Assembly (NCBI RefSeq): GCF_021730305.1
Contig: NZ_CP032674.1
Span: forward strand, 372,001 to 436,000
Length of the DNA stretch: 64,000 bases
Source of the DNA: Xanthobacter sp. YC-JY1
GTDB taxonomy: Bacteria; Pseudomonadota; Alphaproteobacteria; Rhizobiales; Xanthobacteraceae
Reading direction: 5' to 3'
Shown here piece by piece: positions 49,030 to 57,832 of this stretch (its first letter is position 1; every line of letters starts with the position of its first letter). The position numbers and the translations under genes are program-made. The notes beneath the pieces were generated by a model, which worked only from the letters and a program-made list of their open reading frames with translations, had not been told where the DNA came from and made no database searches.

Positions 49030-49053
49030 GGCGCCCCCCATGAAAAGCGCATC

Positions 49054-50199
49054 ATGAATATCGCCCTGAGGGACATGCGCTTTTCCGCCCTGCGCTTCGC
49101 GCTGACGGCGGTGGGCATCGGCATGCTGCTGGGCGCCACCATGGGGATGATCGGCCTCTATCGCGGCATCGTCCACGAGGCGCTGCTCATCATCAACGAT
49201 ATCGGCGCCGACCTCTGGGTGGTGGAGGGCGGGCGCTCCGGCCCCTTTGCCGAGACCTCGGCCGTGCCGGCCAATCTCGACCGGCGGGTGGAGGGCGTGC
49301 CGGGGGTCAGTGGGACCCGCCGCTTCATCCAGTACAATCAGCAATACACGATCGACGGCAAGCCGGTGCGCCTCGCCGTGACCGGCGTGGACTATCCCAA
49401 GGATTCCGCCGCCTGGATCCCGCTCATCGACGGGCGCGCCTTCCGCTCCACCCGCTACGAGGCCATTGCCGACCAGTCCACCGGCCTGCTGGTGAGCGAC
49501 GTGATCCGCCTCGGCCATGACGACTATACGGTGGTGGGCCTCACCAAGGGCCAGGTGGACATGGGCGGCGACGGGATGTTCTTCGTCACCATTCCCGATG
49601 CGCAATCCATCAACCGCGTGCTGCCCTCCGAGGCCGTGCTCCTGAACCGCCTCGCCAAGGGCCGCTCGCGCATGGGCATGGGCGATGGCGGCTCCGTCGC
49701 CGCGGTGATGGTGGAGCTGAAGCCCAATGCGGACGTGAAGGAGGTGCAGCGCCGCATCAAGGCGTGGGGCGACGTGGAGGTGCTGACCCAGGACGAGGAG
49801 CGCGACATGCTGCTGAACGGTCGCCTGTGGCGCCTCAGGGTGCAGATCCTCGCCTTCACCGCCATGACGCTGCTGGTGGCGGGCTCCATCATCGCGCTGA
49901 CGATCTACATGCTGACGCTGGAGAAGATCAACCAGATCGCCCTCTTGAAGCTCATCGGGGCGCGGGACCGGGTCATCATCGGCCTCATCGTGCAGCAGGC
50001 GCTGTGGATCGGCGTGCTGGGCTATGGGGTGGCGCTGGCCATCTCCTTCACCCTCTATCCGAACTTCCCGCGCACCGTGCTGCTGCTGCCTGATGACCTC
50101 GCCTGGATCGCCTTTTCCCTGCTTCTCATCAGCCTGTTCGCCAGCTGGTTCGCCATCCGCCGCGCCATGCGGGTGCGGGCGCAGGAGGTGCTGGCATGA
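49054..50199 (+). CDS. FtsX-fold ABC exporter permease, DevC type
   Basis: A 381-residue inner-membrane permease with four hydrophobic segments: one at the N-terminus (about 12-35), then a large periplasmic domain (about 40-260), and three near the C-terminus (about 262-290, 310-335, 345-370). This is the MacB/FtsX topology. The size and the absence of a fused ATPase match cyanobacterial DevC rather than MacB. The C-terminal TLEKINQIALLKLIGARDRVI is a family signature. Its stop overlaps the ATPase start (ATGA), so the two are translationally coupled. Confidence 0.88.
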   Translation: MNIALRDMRFSALRFALTAVGIGMLLGATMGMIGLYRGIVHEALLIINDIGADLWVVEGGRSGPFAETSAVPANLDRRVEGVPGVSGTRRFIQYNQQYTIDGKPVRLAVTGVDYPKDSAAWIPLIDGRAFRSTRYEAIADQSTGLLVSDVIRLGHDDYTVVGLTKGQVDMGGDGMFFVTIPDAQSINRVLPSEAVLLNRLAKGRSRMGMGDGGSVAAVMVELKPNADVKEVQRRIKAWGDVEVLTQDEERDMLLNGRLWRLRVQILAFTAMTLLVAGSIIALTIYMLTLEKINQIALLKLIGARDRVIIGLIVQQALWIGVLGYGVALAISFTLYPNFPRTVLLLPDDLAWIAFSLLLISLFASWFAIRRAMRVRAQEVLA

Positions 50200-50963
50200 G
50201 CGCCCTCGCCGGGCCGGATGCCGCGTCCGCTCCCCGTCCCGCCGCGCCGTCGCCGGAGGTGGTGATGGAGGTGCGGGGCGCCAGCAAGATCTATCTCTCC
50301 GGCCCCAATGCGGTGGCCGCGCTCTCGGACATGACGCTGGCCCTGAACGCCGGCGAATTGACCGGCATCGTCGGCCCCTCCGGCTCGGGCAAGACCACCT
50401 TCTTGATGATCGCCGGACTGCTGGAGCCGCCCTCCACCGGCGTCGTCCATTTCCGCGGCAGGCCCATCGCCGATCCGCAGACCAGGCTCAACAGCCTGCG
50501 CGACTTCCGCCGCACCCATGTGGGCTTTATCTTCCAGAAGGCGAACCTCATCCCCTTCCTGACGGCGGTGGAGAACGTGCAGATCGCTCTGGAGATCAAC
50601 GATGTCAGGCCGAAGCTGGCGCGGGAGCGGGCGCGCGAGCTGCTGGCCCAGTTCGGCCTTGGTCATCGCGAGGACAATTACCCCACCCAGCTTTCCGGCG
50701 GCGAGCAGCAGCGTGTCTCCATCGCCCGCGCTCTCGCCAACGATCCGGTGCTGCTGCTGGCGGACGAACCCACGGCGGCGCTGGACGGCACGCGCGGTCG
50801 GCAGGTGATGGAAGTCTTCCGCGCGCTGGCAGACGAGCGGCGGGTGGCGGTGGGGGTGGTCACCCACGATCCGCGCTGGTCTGATATCTTCGACCGCATC
50901 GTGGAGATGAGCGACGGCCGCATGGTGTCAGAGCGTGCCGGGGGCGTGGCGGGGCATCTGTAG
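50196..50963 (+). CDS. ABC exporter ATPase, DevA/LolD type
   Basis: A 255-residue ATP-binding subunit. Walker A is GPSGSGKTTF near residue 62, the signature is LSGGEQQRVSIARAL near residue 166, and Walker B with the catalytic glutamate is LLLADEPTAALD near residue 186. The sequence is of the MacB/LolD/DevA subfamily that powers mechanotransmission-type exporters. About 15 N-terminal residues before the domain are Ala/Pro-rich. It overlaps the permease by four bases. Confidence 0.9.
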   Translation: MSALAGPDAASAPRPAAPSPEVVMEVRGASKIYLSGPNAVAALSDMTLALNAGELTGIVGPSGSGKTTFLMIAGLLEPPSTGVVHFRGRPIADPQTRLNSLRDFRRTHVGFIFQKANLIPFLTAVENVQIALEINDVRPKLARERARELLAQFGLGHREDNYPTQLSGGEQQRVSIARALANDPVLLLADEPTAALDGTRGRQVMEVFRALADERRVAVGVVTHDPRWSDIFDRIVEMSDGRMVSERAGGVAGHL

Positions 50964-50986
50964 GGGCGCCCACCAACCCCGGCCCC

Positions 50987-51577
50987 TCACACCAGCGGCG
51001 AGACCAGCTCACGCGCCGTCTCGATCTTCCCGTCGGGGGCGAGGTAGTCGATCAGCTTGAGGGTGCGGTCGCCGGTGCCCGCGAGCTTCGAGATGATGGT
51101 GCGCATGGCGCGGAACTCGCTCGCCGAAAGCGGTCCGAACAACGTGTCGTTGGCCGGCGCCTGCACCCGCGTCAGCTCGGCGAGGCGTTGCTCTGCCTCG
51201 GACGTGACGGCAAGCAGCACCCGGCGGCGATCGCCCGGATTGGTGGTCTTGCTGACGAGGCCCGCTGCAACCAGCTTGTTCACCTCGATGGTGACGAAGG
51301 CGCCGGACAGATGCAGGTGCTCGGCGAGGGTGGCGACGCCTAGCTCCGGCACCTTGCCCGTCAGCCGGGCGATGGACATCAGGATCGTGTACTGGGTGCC
51401 CGACAGGCCGATGAGGCCGCCGAGGCGATTGCGCACCTCCTGGATGGCGGCCGCGAACGCGAGCATGTCATGCACCAACTCACGGAATTCGGTGTCCGAA
51501 CCGTCGATAAGCAAGGCGGCGCGTGACGCTGTCAAAGGCAACGGCCTCCGGCCACGCCCGTTCGTCGTCTGAGGCAT
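50987..51577 (-). CDS. MarR-family transcriptional regulator
   Basis: A 196-residue winged-helix repressor. The DNA-binding core is at about residues 70-150 (GTQYTILMSIARLTG; LGVATLAEHLHLSGAFVTIEVNKLVAAGLVSK; NPGDRRRVLLAVT), with N- and C-terminal helices for dimerisation. MarR proteins release DNA on binding aromatic ligands. It is divergent from the flavin reductase gene and the palindrome at 51682-51702 is its likely operator. Context suggests control of the HpaB-type catabolic unit, as HpaR does in 4-hydroxyphenylacetate pathways. Confidence 0.9.
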   Translation of the reverse strand: MPQTTNGRGRRPLPLTASRAALLIDGSDTEFRELVHDMLAFAAAIQEVRNRLGGLIGLSGTQYTILMSIARLTGKVPELGVATLAEHLHLSGAFVTIEVNKLVAAGLVSKTTNPGDRRRVLLAVTSEAEQRLAELTRVQAPANDTLFGPLSASEFRAMRTIISKLAGTGDRTLKLIDYLAPDGKIETARELVSPLV

Positions 51578-51675
51578 GAACGCGTGCTCCCGCGCGCCGT
51601 GGACCCTCCCCCTGCAGAGGGGCGGCGCGCCGGCATGTTTTTAGCCGGGGAGGGGGCTTGACGTCCATCACCCAT

Positions 51676-51705
51676 TTGATAATAGCTTTATTACAAAGCT
51701 ATCTA
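51676..51705 (+). promoter_or_regulatory. promoter with MarR-type operator for the monooxygenase unit
   Basis: A perfect inverted repeat ATAGCTTT-N5-AAAGCTAT occupies 51682-51702. A good -35 (TTGATA, 51676-51681) abuts its left edge and a weaker -10 (TATCTA, 51700-51705, spacing 18) overlaps its right edge. A repressor bound here would block RNA polymerase. It lies in the 147-base gap between the divergent MarR and flavin reductase genes. Confidence 0.75.
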
Positions 51706-51724
51706 GCTCCGTGGACATTGCCCC

Positions 51725-52237
51725 ATGTCTTCGCCCTGCTCTTCCGGCATGACCGAGTTCGACCCGCGCGCCTTCCGCCAGACGCTGGGGGCGTTCGCGA
51801 CCGGCGTCGCCGTGGTGGCGGCCGAGGCGGCCGACGGCACGCTCATCGGCATGACCATGAGCTCCTTCAATTCGGTGTCGCTCGACCCGCCGCTGGTGCT
51901 GTTTTCCGTTGCCCGCACGGCGCTTTCGCTGCCGGCTCTGCGGTCGGCCGCGGCCTACGGCATCTCCGTTCTCGCCCACGACCAGCAGGACCTGTCCGGC
52001 CGCTTCGCCCGTGCCCAGGGCGAGAAGTGGACCGGTGTGGACCATCTGCGCGGCCATGGCGGCGCGCCGCTGCTTGCCGGTGCGGCAGCGCATCTGGAGT
52101 GCGTGCCCCACGCCATCCATGACGGCGGCGATCACGAAGTTTTCATCGCCCGCGTCGTCGCCCATCGCTCGGCCGTGGCCGAGCCGCTTATCTTCCATGC
52201 CGGACGCTACCGCACGCTTGCGGCCGTCGCCGGCTGA
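51725..52237 (+). CDS. flavin reductase, HpaC-like
   Basis: A 170-residue flavin reductase-like split-barrel protein that supplies reduced flavin to the neighbouring oxygenase. FRQTLGAFATGVAVVAAE near residue 16 and GMTMSSFNSVSLDPPLVLF near residue 42 are family features, and a GDHEVFIARV motif near residue 137 is typical of the C-terminal part. A start at the ATG ten codons later (MTEFDPRAF) is equally possible. It is 21 bases before the HpaB-type gene, as expected for a two-component monooxygenase. Confidence 0.9.
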   Translation: MSSPCSSGMTEFDPRAFRQTLGAFATGVAVVAAEAADGTLIGMTMSSFNSVSLDPPLVLFSVARTALSLPALRSAAAYGISVLAHDQQDLSGRFARAQGEKWTGVDHLRGHGGAPLLAGAAAHLECVPHAIHDGGDHEVFIARVVAHRSAVAEPLIFHAGRYRTLAAVAG

Positions 52238-52258
52238 ACCGAACTTGAGGACCATGCC

Positions 52259-53743
52259 ATGATCAAGACCGGTGCCGAGCATATCGAGAGCCTGAAGGAC
52301 GGCCGGGAAATCTTCATCGAAGGCCAGCGTGTGGGCGATGCCACCACCCATCACGCCTTCCGCCGGTCCATCGCCTCGGTCGGGAAGATGTTCGACTTTC
52401 ACAGCGCCCCGGAAAACCGGGAGCTGATGACCTTCGAGACCGACACCGGCACCCGCGCCAACCGCATCTGGCAGCTTCCGACCAGCTATGAGGATCTGAA
52501 GACCCGCCGCCGGGGCCTCGAGGCCTGGACCGAGCTGCATGGCGGCTTCCTCGGCCGCGCGCCGGATCACGTCGCCTCCTGTATCTCCGGCATGTATATG
52601 GGCCTCGACCAATTCGAGCTCTACGACCCGGCCCGCGCCCGCGCCCTGGCGGACTATTATCGCTACGCCCGCGACAACGATCTCTATCTCACCTACGTCA
52701 TCATCAACCCGCAGGCCGACCGCTCCAAGAATGCGGCCGAGCAGGCCGACCCCTTCCTCTCCGCCGCCATCGTGGACGAGGACACTTCGGGCATCACCGT
52801 GCGTGGCGCCAAGATGCTGGCCACCGGCGGCATCATGGCCAATGAGGTGTTCGTCACCTGCATCCAGCCCCTGCAGAAGGGTGAGGAGCCCTATGCGCTC
52901 TCCTTCTGCATCCCGATGAATGCGAAGGGCCTGAAGATCCTCTCCCGCAAGTCCTACGAGGCGGGCGCGCCCAGCGTGTTCGACAACCCGCTGTCGAGCC
53001 GCTTCGACGAGAACGACGCGGTGCTCTACTTCGACGATGTGAAGGTGCCGTGGGACCGCATCTTCATCGCCCGCGACATCGCCATGACGAACAAGCAGTT
53101 CCATGCGACGCCGGCGCACGTCTACCAGAACTACCAGGCGCAGATCCGCCTCTCGGTGAAGCTGAAGTTCCTGCTCGGCATCGCCCGCCGCATCACCGAG
53201 GTGAACGGCACCACCAACTTCCCACAGGTGCGCGAGACGCTCGGCCAGCTCGCCGCCGAGGCCGGCATGGTGGATGCCTTCGTGGCCGCCATGGAGGCCA
53301 AGGGCAGCTATTACGGCCCCTATTTCGTGCCCGACCGCCACACCCTCTACGCCGCGCAGACGCTGGCCCAGCAGCTCTACGGCAAGTTCATCACCACCCT
53401 GCGCGAGCTGGCCGGCGGCGGCATGATCATGCTGCCCTCCTCGGTGCACGATTACGAGAATGCCGAGCTGGTCCGCCTCATCGGCAAGACCCAGCAGTCT
53501 CCCGCCGCCAGCGCCGAGGAGAAGGTGAAGTTCTACAAGCTCGCCTGGGATGCGGTGGGCTCGGAATTCGCCTCGCGCCACACCCAGTACGAGATGTTCT
53601 ATGCTGGCGCCTCCTTCGTGGTGAAGGGCCATTCCTTCCGCACCTATGACTGGGCGGGGGCGGAGAAGCTGCTCGCCTCCATGCTCTCCTCCTACGACCT
53701 CGCCGACGAGGTGACGCCGCGCGTCGCCCGCGCCGCCGAGTGA
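52259..53743 (+). CDS. HpaB-family flavin-dependent monooxygenase
   Basis: A 494-residue oxygenase component of the 4-hydroxyphenylacetate 3-hydroxylase family, which uses free reduced FAD to hydroxylate phenols. The acyl-CoA-dehydrogenase-like fold is visible: a helical N-domain, a beta middle domain (GITVRGAKMLATGG near residue 178) and a helical C-domain (about 275-490). The substrate could be 4-hydroxyphenylacetate, another phenol, or an aromatic amide. The cupin and amidase that follow are not part of the classical hpa pathway, so substrate is left open. Confidence 0.9.
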   Translation: MIKTGAEHIESLKDGREIFIEGQRVGDATTHHAFRRSIASVGKMFDFHSAPENRELMTFETDTGTRANRIWQLPTSYEDLKTRRRGLEAWTELHGGFLGRAPDHVASCISGMYMGLDQFELYDPARARALADYYRYARDNDLYLTYVIINPQADRSKNAAEQADPFLSAAIVDEDTSGITVRGAKMLATGGIMANEVFVTCIQPLQKGEEPYALSFCIPMNAKGLKILSRKSYEAGAPSVFDNPLSSRFDENDAVLYFDDVKVPWDRIFIARDIAMTNKQFHATPAHVYQNYQAQIRLSVKLKFLLGIARRITEVNGTTNFPQVRETLGQLAAEAGMVDAFVAAMEAKGSYYGPYFVPDRHTLYAAQTLAQQLYGKFITTLRELAGGGMIMLPSSVHDYENAELVRLIGKTQQSPAASAEEKVKFYKLAWDAVGSEFASRHTQYEMFYAGASFVVKGHSFRTYDWAGAEKLLASMLSSYDLADEVTPRVARAAE

Positions 53744-53769
53744 CCTGAGATCCACCGGAAGACACAGCC

Positions 53770-54150
53770 ATGGCCATCAACAAGATCCACGACGAGTTCC
53801 ATACCCTGGACCTGACGACCGGCTGGGAAGTGCCCCCCGGCTATCCCTCGGGCATCCAGCAGAAGATCCTCTCCGGCGGCCTCGATGAAGAGAACCGCGC
53901 CGGCTCGCGCTCGCGCCTCCTGAGGTTCGAGCCCGGCGTGTTCACCACGAAGCCCTTCGTGCACGAATACTGGGAAGAGGTGTTCCTCGTCTCCGGCGAC
54001 CTCACCGTGGGCAATGACGAGAAGGGCGAGGGTGGCGAGAGCTTTCCCCCCTTCACCTATGCTGTGCGTCCCCCGGGCGCCGTGCACGGGCCGTTCAAGT
54101 CGGATAAGGGCTGCATCCTGTTCGAAATCCATTATTTCGATCCGGCCTGA
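53770..54150 (+). CDS. cupin-domain protein
   Basis: A 126-residue single-cupin protein. HEYWEEVFLVSGDLTVG (about 62-78) carries the first cupin metal motif and PGAVHGPFKS (about 103-112) the second, with His residues suitable for a metal. Small cupins next to monooxygenases can be ring-processing dioxygenases, isomerases or sensors. It is 26 bases after the monooxygenase gene and precedes the amidase by 23 bases, so it is in the operon. Specific reaction unknown. Confidence 0.8.
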   Translation: MAINKIHDEFHTLDLTTGWEVPPGYPSGIQQKILSGGLDEENRAGSRSRLLRFEPGVFTTKPFVHEYWEEVFLVSGDLTVGNDEKGEGGESFPPFTYAVRPPGAVHGPFKSDKGCILFEIHYFDPA

Positions 54151-54173
54151 TTTCTCTTCTTTCGGACGCCCCC

Positions 54174-55520
54174 ATGCTGCCCACCCTTGCCGACCTCGCC
54201 GATGATCTCGCCTCCGGCCGCACCACGGCGCGGGCGCTGGTGGAGGCGTGCATCGCCCGTATCGATGATCCGGACGGGGAGGGCGGGCGCGCCTTCGTGC
54301 GCGTGAACCGGGAGGCGGCCCGCGCGGCCGCCGATGCCCAGGACCTGCTGCGCAAGGCGGGGGCCGCGCCCTCGCCCTTCGCCGGCATCCCCATCGGGGT
54401 GAAAGACCTGTTCGACGTCGCCGGCGAGGTGACGGCGGCAGGCTCGAAGGTGCTGCGCGATTCTCCCCCGGCCAAGGCGGATGCCCCCGCCGTGGCGCGC
54501 CTGCGCCGGGCCGGCTTCGTGGTCGTGGGCCGCAACACCATGACCGAGTTCGCCTATTCCGGCCTCGGCATGAACCCTCACACCGGCAACCCCGCCGCCC
54601 CCTTCGAGCGGGCGACGACGCCGCGCGTCTCCGGCGGCTCGTCTTCCGGCGGTGCGGTAGCGGTGGCGGATGGCATGGCCCATGCGGCGCTCGGTACCGA
54701 CACGGGCGGCTCCTGCCGCATCCCAGCGGCCTTCTGCGGCCTCGTCGGCTTCAAGCCCACCGCGCGCCGCGTGCCGCGCGAGGGCGCCTTCCCGCTGTCA
54801 ACGACGCTGGATTCCATCGGCCCCATCGCCCGCTCGGTGGCGTGCTGCGCGGCGCTCGATGCCATCCTCTCGGGCGGTGACGCGCCGCTGCCGGCCCGCC
54901 CGGTGGCGGGACTGCGCCTTCTCGTGCCCACCACCGTCGCCCTCGACGGGCTGGATGCGCCGGTGGCCGCCGCCTTCGAGGCCGCGCTGGAGCGTCTCGC
55001 CAAGGCCGGCGCGCACATTGTCTCCGCGCCCTTCCCCGAGTTCGGCGAGATCGCCACGCTCAATGCCAAGGGCGGCTTTGCCGCGGCCGAGAGCTACGCG
55101 GTCCACCGCCGCCTGCTGGCAGAGAAGGGCGAGGGCTACGATCCCCGCGTCTCCGTCCGCGTGCGCCGTGGCTCCGAGCAGTCGGCGGCGGATTATGTGG
55201 AACTGGTCGCCGCCCGCGCCGGCCTCGTCGCCCGTGCCGCCGCGCGGCTCGCCGGCTTCGACGCGCTGGCGCTGCCCACCGTCGCCATCGCTCCGCCGCG
55301 CATCGCCGACCTTCTGACCGACGACGACGCCTATGGCCGCGCCAATCTCATGGCCCTGCGCAACCCCACCCTCATCAACATGATCGACGGCTGCGCCATC
55401 TCCCTGCCCCTCACCGGCGAAGGCGGGCTGCCCGCCGGCCTCATGCTGGCCGGCGCGCCGGGGACGGATGCCGCCCTCTTCGCCGTGGCCGCCGGGGTCG
55501 AGGCGGCGCTGAAAAACTGA
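54174..55520 (+). CDS. amidase (amidase-signature family)
   Basis: A 448-residue amidohydrolase with a Ser-cisSer-Lys triad. The lysine is in GIPIGVKDLFDV near residue 72, the cis-serine is in SGGSSSGGAVAV near residue 150, and the nucleophile is in TDTGGSCRIPAAFCG near residue 178. It releases ammonia or an amine from an amide. As the last gene of the MarR-controlled unit it suggests that the substrate or an intermediate is an amide, for example an aromatic acetamide. Substrate not readable from sequence. Confidence 0.9.
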   Translation: MLPTLADLADDLASGRTTARALVEACIARIDDPDGEGGRAFVRVNREAARAAADAQDLLRKAGAAPSPFAGIPIGVKDLFDVAGEVTAAGSKVLRDSPPAKADAPAVARLRRAGFVVVGRNTMTEFAYSGLGMNPHTGNPAAPFERATTPRVSGGSSSGGAVAVADGMAHAALGTDTGGSCRIPAAFCGLVGFKPTARRVPREGAFPLSTTLDSIGPIARSVACCAALDAILSGGDAPLPARPVAGLRLLVPTTVALDGLDAPVAAAFEAALERLAKAGAHIVSAPFPEFGEIATLNAKGGFAAAESYAVHRRLLAEKGEGYDPRVSVRVRRGSEQSAADYVELVAARAGLVARAAARLAGFDALALPTVAIAPPRIADLLTDDDAYGRANLMALRNPTLINMIDGCAISLPLTGEGGLPAGLMLAGAPGTDAALFAVAAGVEAALKN

Positions 55521-55529
55521 GGGCGTCCC

Positions 55530-56924
55530 TCAGGAGGCGCGCTCCGTCCGTGCCGGCTTCGGCAGCCGCACGGTGAGGCGGGCGCCGCCGCCGGAGCGGT
55601 CTTCGATGGTGACGCGTCCGCCGTGCCCCTCGGCGATCTGCCTGACGATGGTGAGGCCGAGCCCGGCGCCGCCGCTGTCGCGGTTGCGCGAGGGCTCCAG
55701 CCGGTAGAAGGGCTCGAACACCGTCTCCCGTTCGCCCGCAGGAATGCCCGGTCCGCGATCCTCCACCACGAGGTCCACCGCGTCGCCGCGATCCTGAAGC
55801 GTGATGTCCGCGCACGTGCCATAGGCGATGGCGTTTCCAACGAGATTGGCGAGCACGCGGGCGAGCGCGCCGCGATTGCCGGCGACCACCAGCTCCGCGT
55901 CGGCGCCATGGAGCGTGACGGCCGCGCCCTGCGCCCGGCGCGCCTCGCACTCGGCCCGCGCCAGCGCGGCGAGGTCCACGGTCTCCCCGGAGGCGGGGGC
56001 GAAGGAGGCGCGGGCAAAAGCGAGGGCGTCGTCCACCAGCGCCTGCATCCCGTCGAGATCGGCGCGGGCCTTCTCCACCTGATCGCCGGGCGGCATCAGT
56101 TCCAGCCGCAGCCGCAGGCGCGTGAGATAGGTGCGCAGATCGTGGCTGATGGCCCCCAGCACGAGGGTGCGCATGCGCACCAGCTCCGAGATGCGGGCCT
56201 GCATGGCGTTCACCGTGCGGATCACCAGCCGCATGTCGGCGGCACCGCGCTCCGTCACATGCGAGGGCTGGAGCTGGGCGCCGAACCGCTCCACCGCCGC
56301 CGCGAGTTCGGAGAGGGGGCGGGTCTCCCGGCGCACGGCGAGCAGGGCGGCAAGGGCCACGAGGAAGCCGAGGATGCCGCCGAGGAACCCCACCGGCAGG
56401 CCGAGGAAGCGCACCGTCACGTCGCCTCCGGCCACGATCTCCAGATAGCTGCCGTCGGCCAGCGCAAAGGCCACGGTGAGCCTTGCGCCGCGCAGGTCGC
56501 GCAGGCGCTCGACGAGGCCGTGGGGGTGATCGTCGCCTGCGAGCGACAGCGCGATGAAGCGGTCCGGCGGCAGTCCCGTGAGCAGCCGGAGCCGGCGCTC
56601 GGCAAAGCCGAGCAGGCGCGGCGTCTCGATGTCCGGTTTCTCGGCCCGGATGGCGACGAGGAAGCCCGGCCCGGCGGCCGCGCGCACGGCGAGATCGCGC
56701 TCGGCTGGGGGCAGCCGATCGAGCAGCTGCGCCAGCGCGGCGATCCGCTGCATCACCACCAGGACGGCGACGGGCGAGGAGGACCGCTGGCGCTCCAGCA
56801 CATAGGCCGCGAGCATCAGCAGTTGCACCGCCAAAAGGCCGGCGACGATGATCAGCGCCAGCCGCGTGCCGAGCCCGAACCGGCGGTGAGGGCGCGCCGC
56901 TGCAGGATCAGAGCTGGCGGACAT
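55530..56924 (-). CDS. sensor histidine kinase, EnvZ-like
   Basis: A 464-residue inner-membrane kinase. Two transmembrane helices (about 18-42 and 165-188) flank a periplasmic sensor domain. A HAMP region (about 190-245) is followed by the dimerisation domain with the phosphoaccepting histidine in ISHDLRTYLTRL. The ATPase domain shows N-box ANLVGNAIAYG, G1 DRGPGIP and G2 GGAGLGLTIV. It overlaps the response-regulator gene by 17 bases. The signal is unknown. Confidence 0.93.
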   Translation of the reverse strand: MSASSDPAAARPHRRFGLGTRLALIIVAGLLAVQLLMLAAYVLERQRSSSPVAVLVVMQRIAALAQLLDRLPPAERDLAVRAAAGPGFLVAIRAEKPDIETPRLLGFAERRLRLLTGLPPDRFIALSLAGDDHPHGLVERLRDLRGARLTVAFALADGSYLEIVAGGDVTVRFLGLPVGFLGGILGFLVALAALLAVRRETRPLSELAAAVERFGAQLQPSHVTERGAADMRLVIRTVNAMQARISELVRMRTLVLGAISHDLRTYLTRLRLRLELMPPGDQVEKARADLDGMQALVDDALAFARASFAPASGETVDLAALARAECEARRAQGAAVTLHGADAELVVAGNRGALARVLANLVGNAIAYGTCADITLQDRGDAVDLVVEDRGPGIPAGERETVFEPFYRLEPSRNRDSGGAGLGLTIVRQIAEGHGGRVTIEDRSGGGARLTVRLPKPARTERAS

Positions 56925-57624
56925 CGGCGGTGAGCAGATAGCCGCCATTGCGGACGGTCTTGATGAGCAGGGCGGCTTCTTCGGAGACGGCGGAGAGCTT
57001 GCGCCGCAAGCGACTGACCGAGACGTCGATGGTGCGGTCGAACGGGTCCGCCGAGCGCCCGCGGGTCCAGTCCAGAAGCTGGTCTCGGGAAAGCACGCGC
57101 TTCGGCCGCTCCAGGAAGCATGCGAGCAGCTCGAATTCCGCCGAGGTGAGATCGAGGAGGGGGCCATCGGCCTCGGCGACGCTGCGGGCGTCGAGATCGG
57201 CCACGAAGCCGGCGAAGGCGACGCGGCGGTTGCGCGGGGCGGGCTCGGCCAGCGTCCCGTCCGCGCGGCGCAGCACGGCCCGGATGCGGGCGAGCAGCTC
57301 GCGCGGGTTGAACGGCTTCGGCAGATAATCGTCGGCGCCCATCTCCAGCCCGACGATGCGGTCCACGTCGTCACCCTTGGCGGTGAGCATGAGGATGGGC
57401 ATTCCGCCCCGCGCCCGTAGGCGGCGGCAGATGGAAAGCCCGTCCTCGCCCGGCAGCATGAGGTCGAGGATCACCATGTCCGGCCGCGCGCTGGCGAGGA
57501 TGCGGTCCATGGCGACGCCATCCTCCGCCGCCAGCACGCCATAGCCCTCGCGCCCGAGGAAGTCCGCGAGCAAAGCGCGGATCTCGCGGTCGTCCTCAAC
57601 GATGAGCAGCGTGCGCGGGGCCAA
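56908..57624 (-). CDS. OmpR-family response regulator
   Basis: A 238-residue two-component regulator. The receiver domain has the acidic pocket in VEDD, the phosphoacceptor aspartate in VILDLMLPGEDG and the conserved lysine in LPKPFNPRELL. A C-terminal winged helix (about 140-235, with LLDWTRGRSADPFDRTIDVSVSRLR) binds DNA. I prefer the TTG at 57624, which has GGAG seven bases upstream, to a GTG at 57690 that would add 22 non-conserved residues. Targets are unknown; the exported repeat protein divergent from it is a candidate. Confidence 0.92.
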   Translation of the reverse strand: MAPRTLLIVEDDREIRALLADFLGREGYGVLAAEDGVAMDRILASARPDMVILDLMLPGEDGLSICRRLRARGGMPILMLTAKGDDVDRIVGLEMGADDYLPKPFNPRELLARIRAVLRRADGTLAEPAPRNRRVAFAGFVADLDARSVAEADGPLLDLTSAEFELLACFLERPKRVLSRDQLLDWTRGRSADPFDRTIDVSVSRLRRKLSAVSEEAALLIKTVRNGGYLLTADVRQL

Positions 57625-57832
57625 AAGCGGGTCTCCAAGGAGGGCGTGGGTCTCGGCTGGGACGGGGCGAGTTTCGCCGGACGGGAGCACGCCATCAATG
57701 CGCGGCCGTGTCGAGGATACAAAACGTTACAGCACCTCACCGGCAGGCAAACGCGATGCAACGGGTATCCGTGAAGCTCTCACCATCGCAACCGGCCATG
57801 CCCTGCGGGATGGCGCCTGAGTGAGAACCGAG

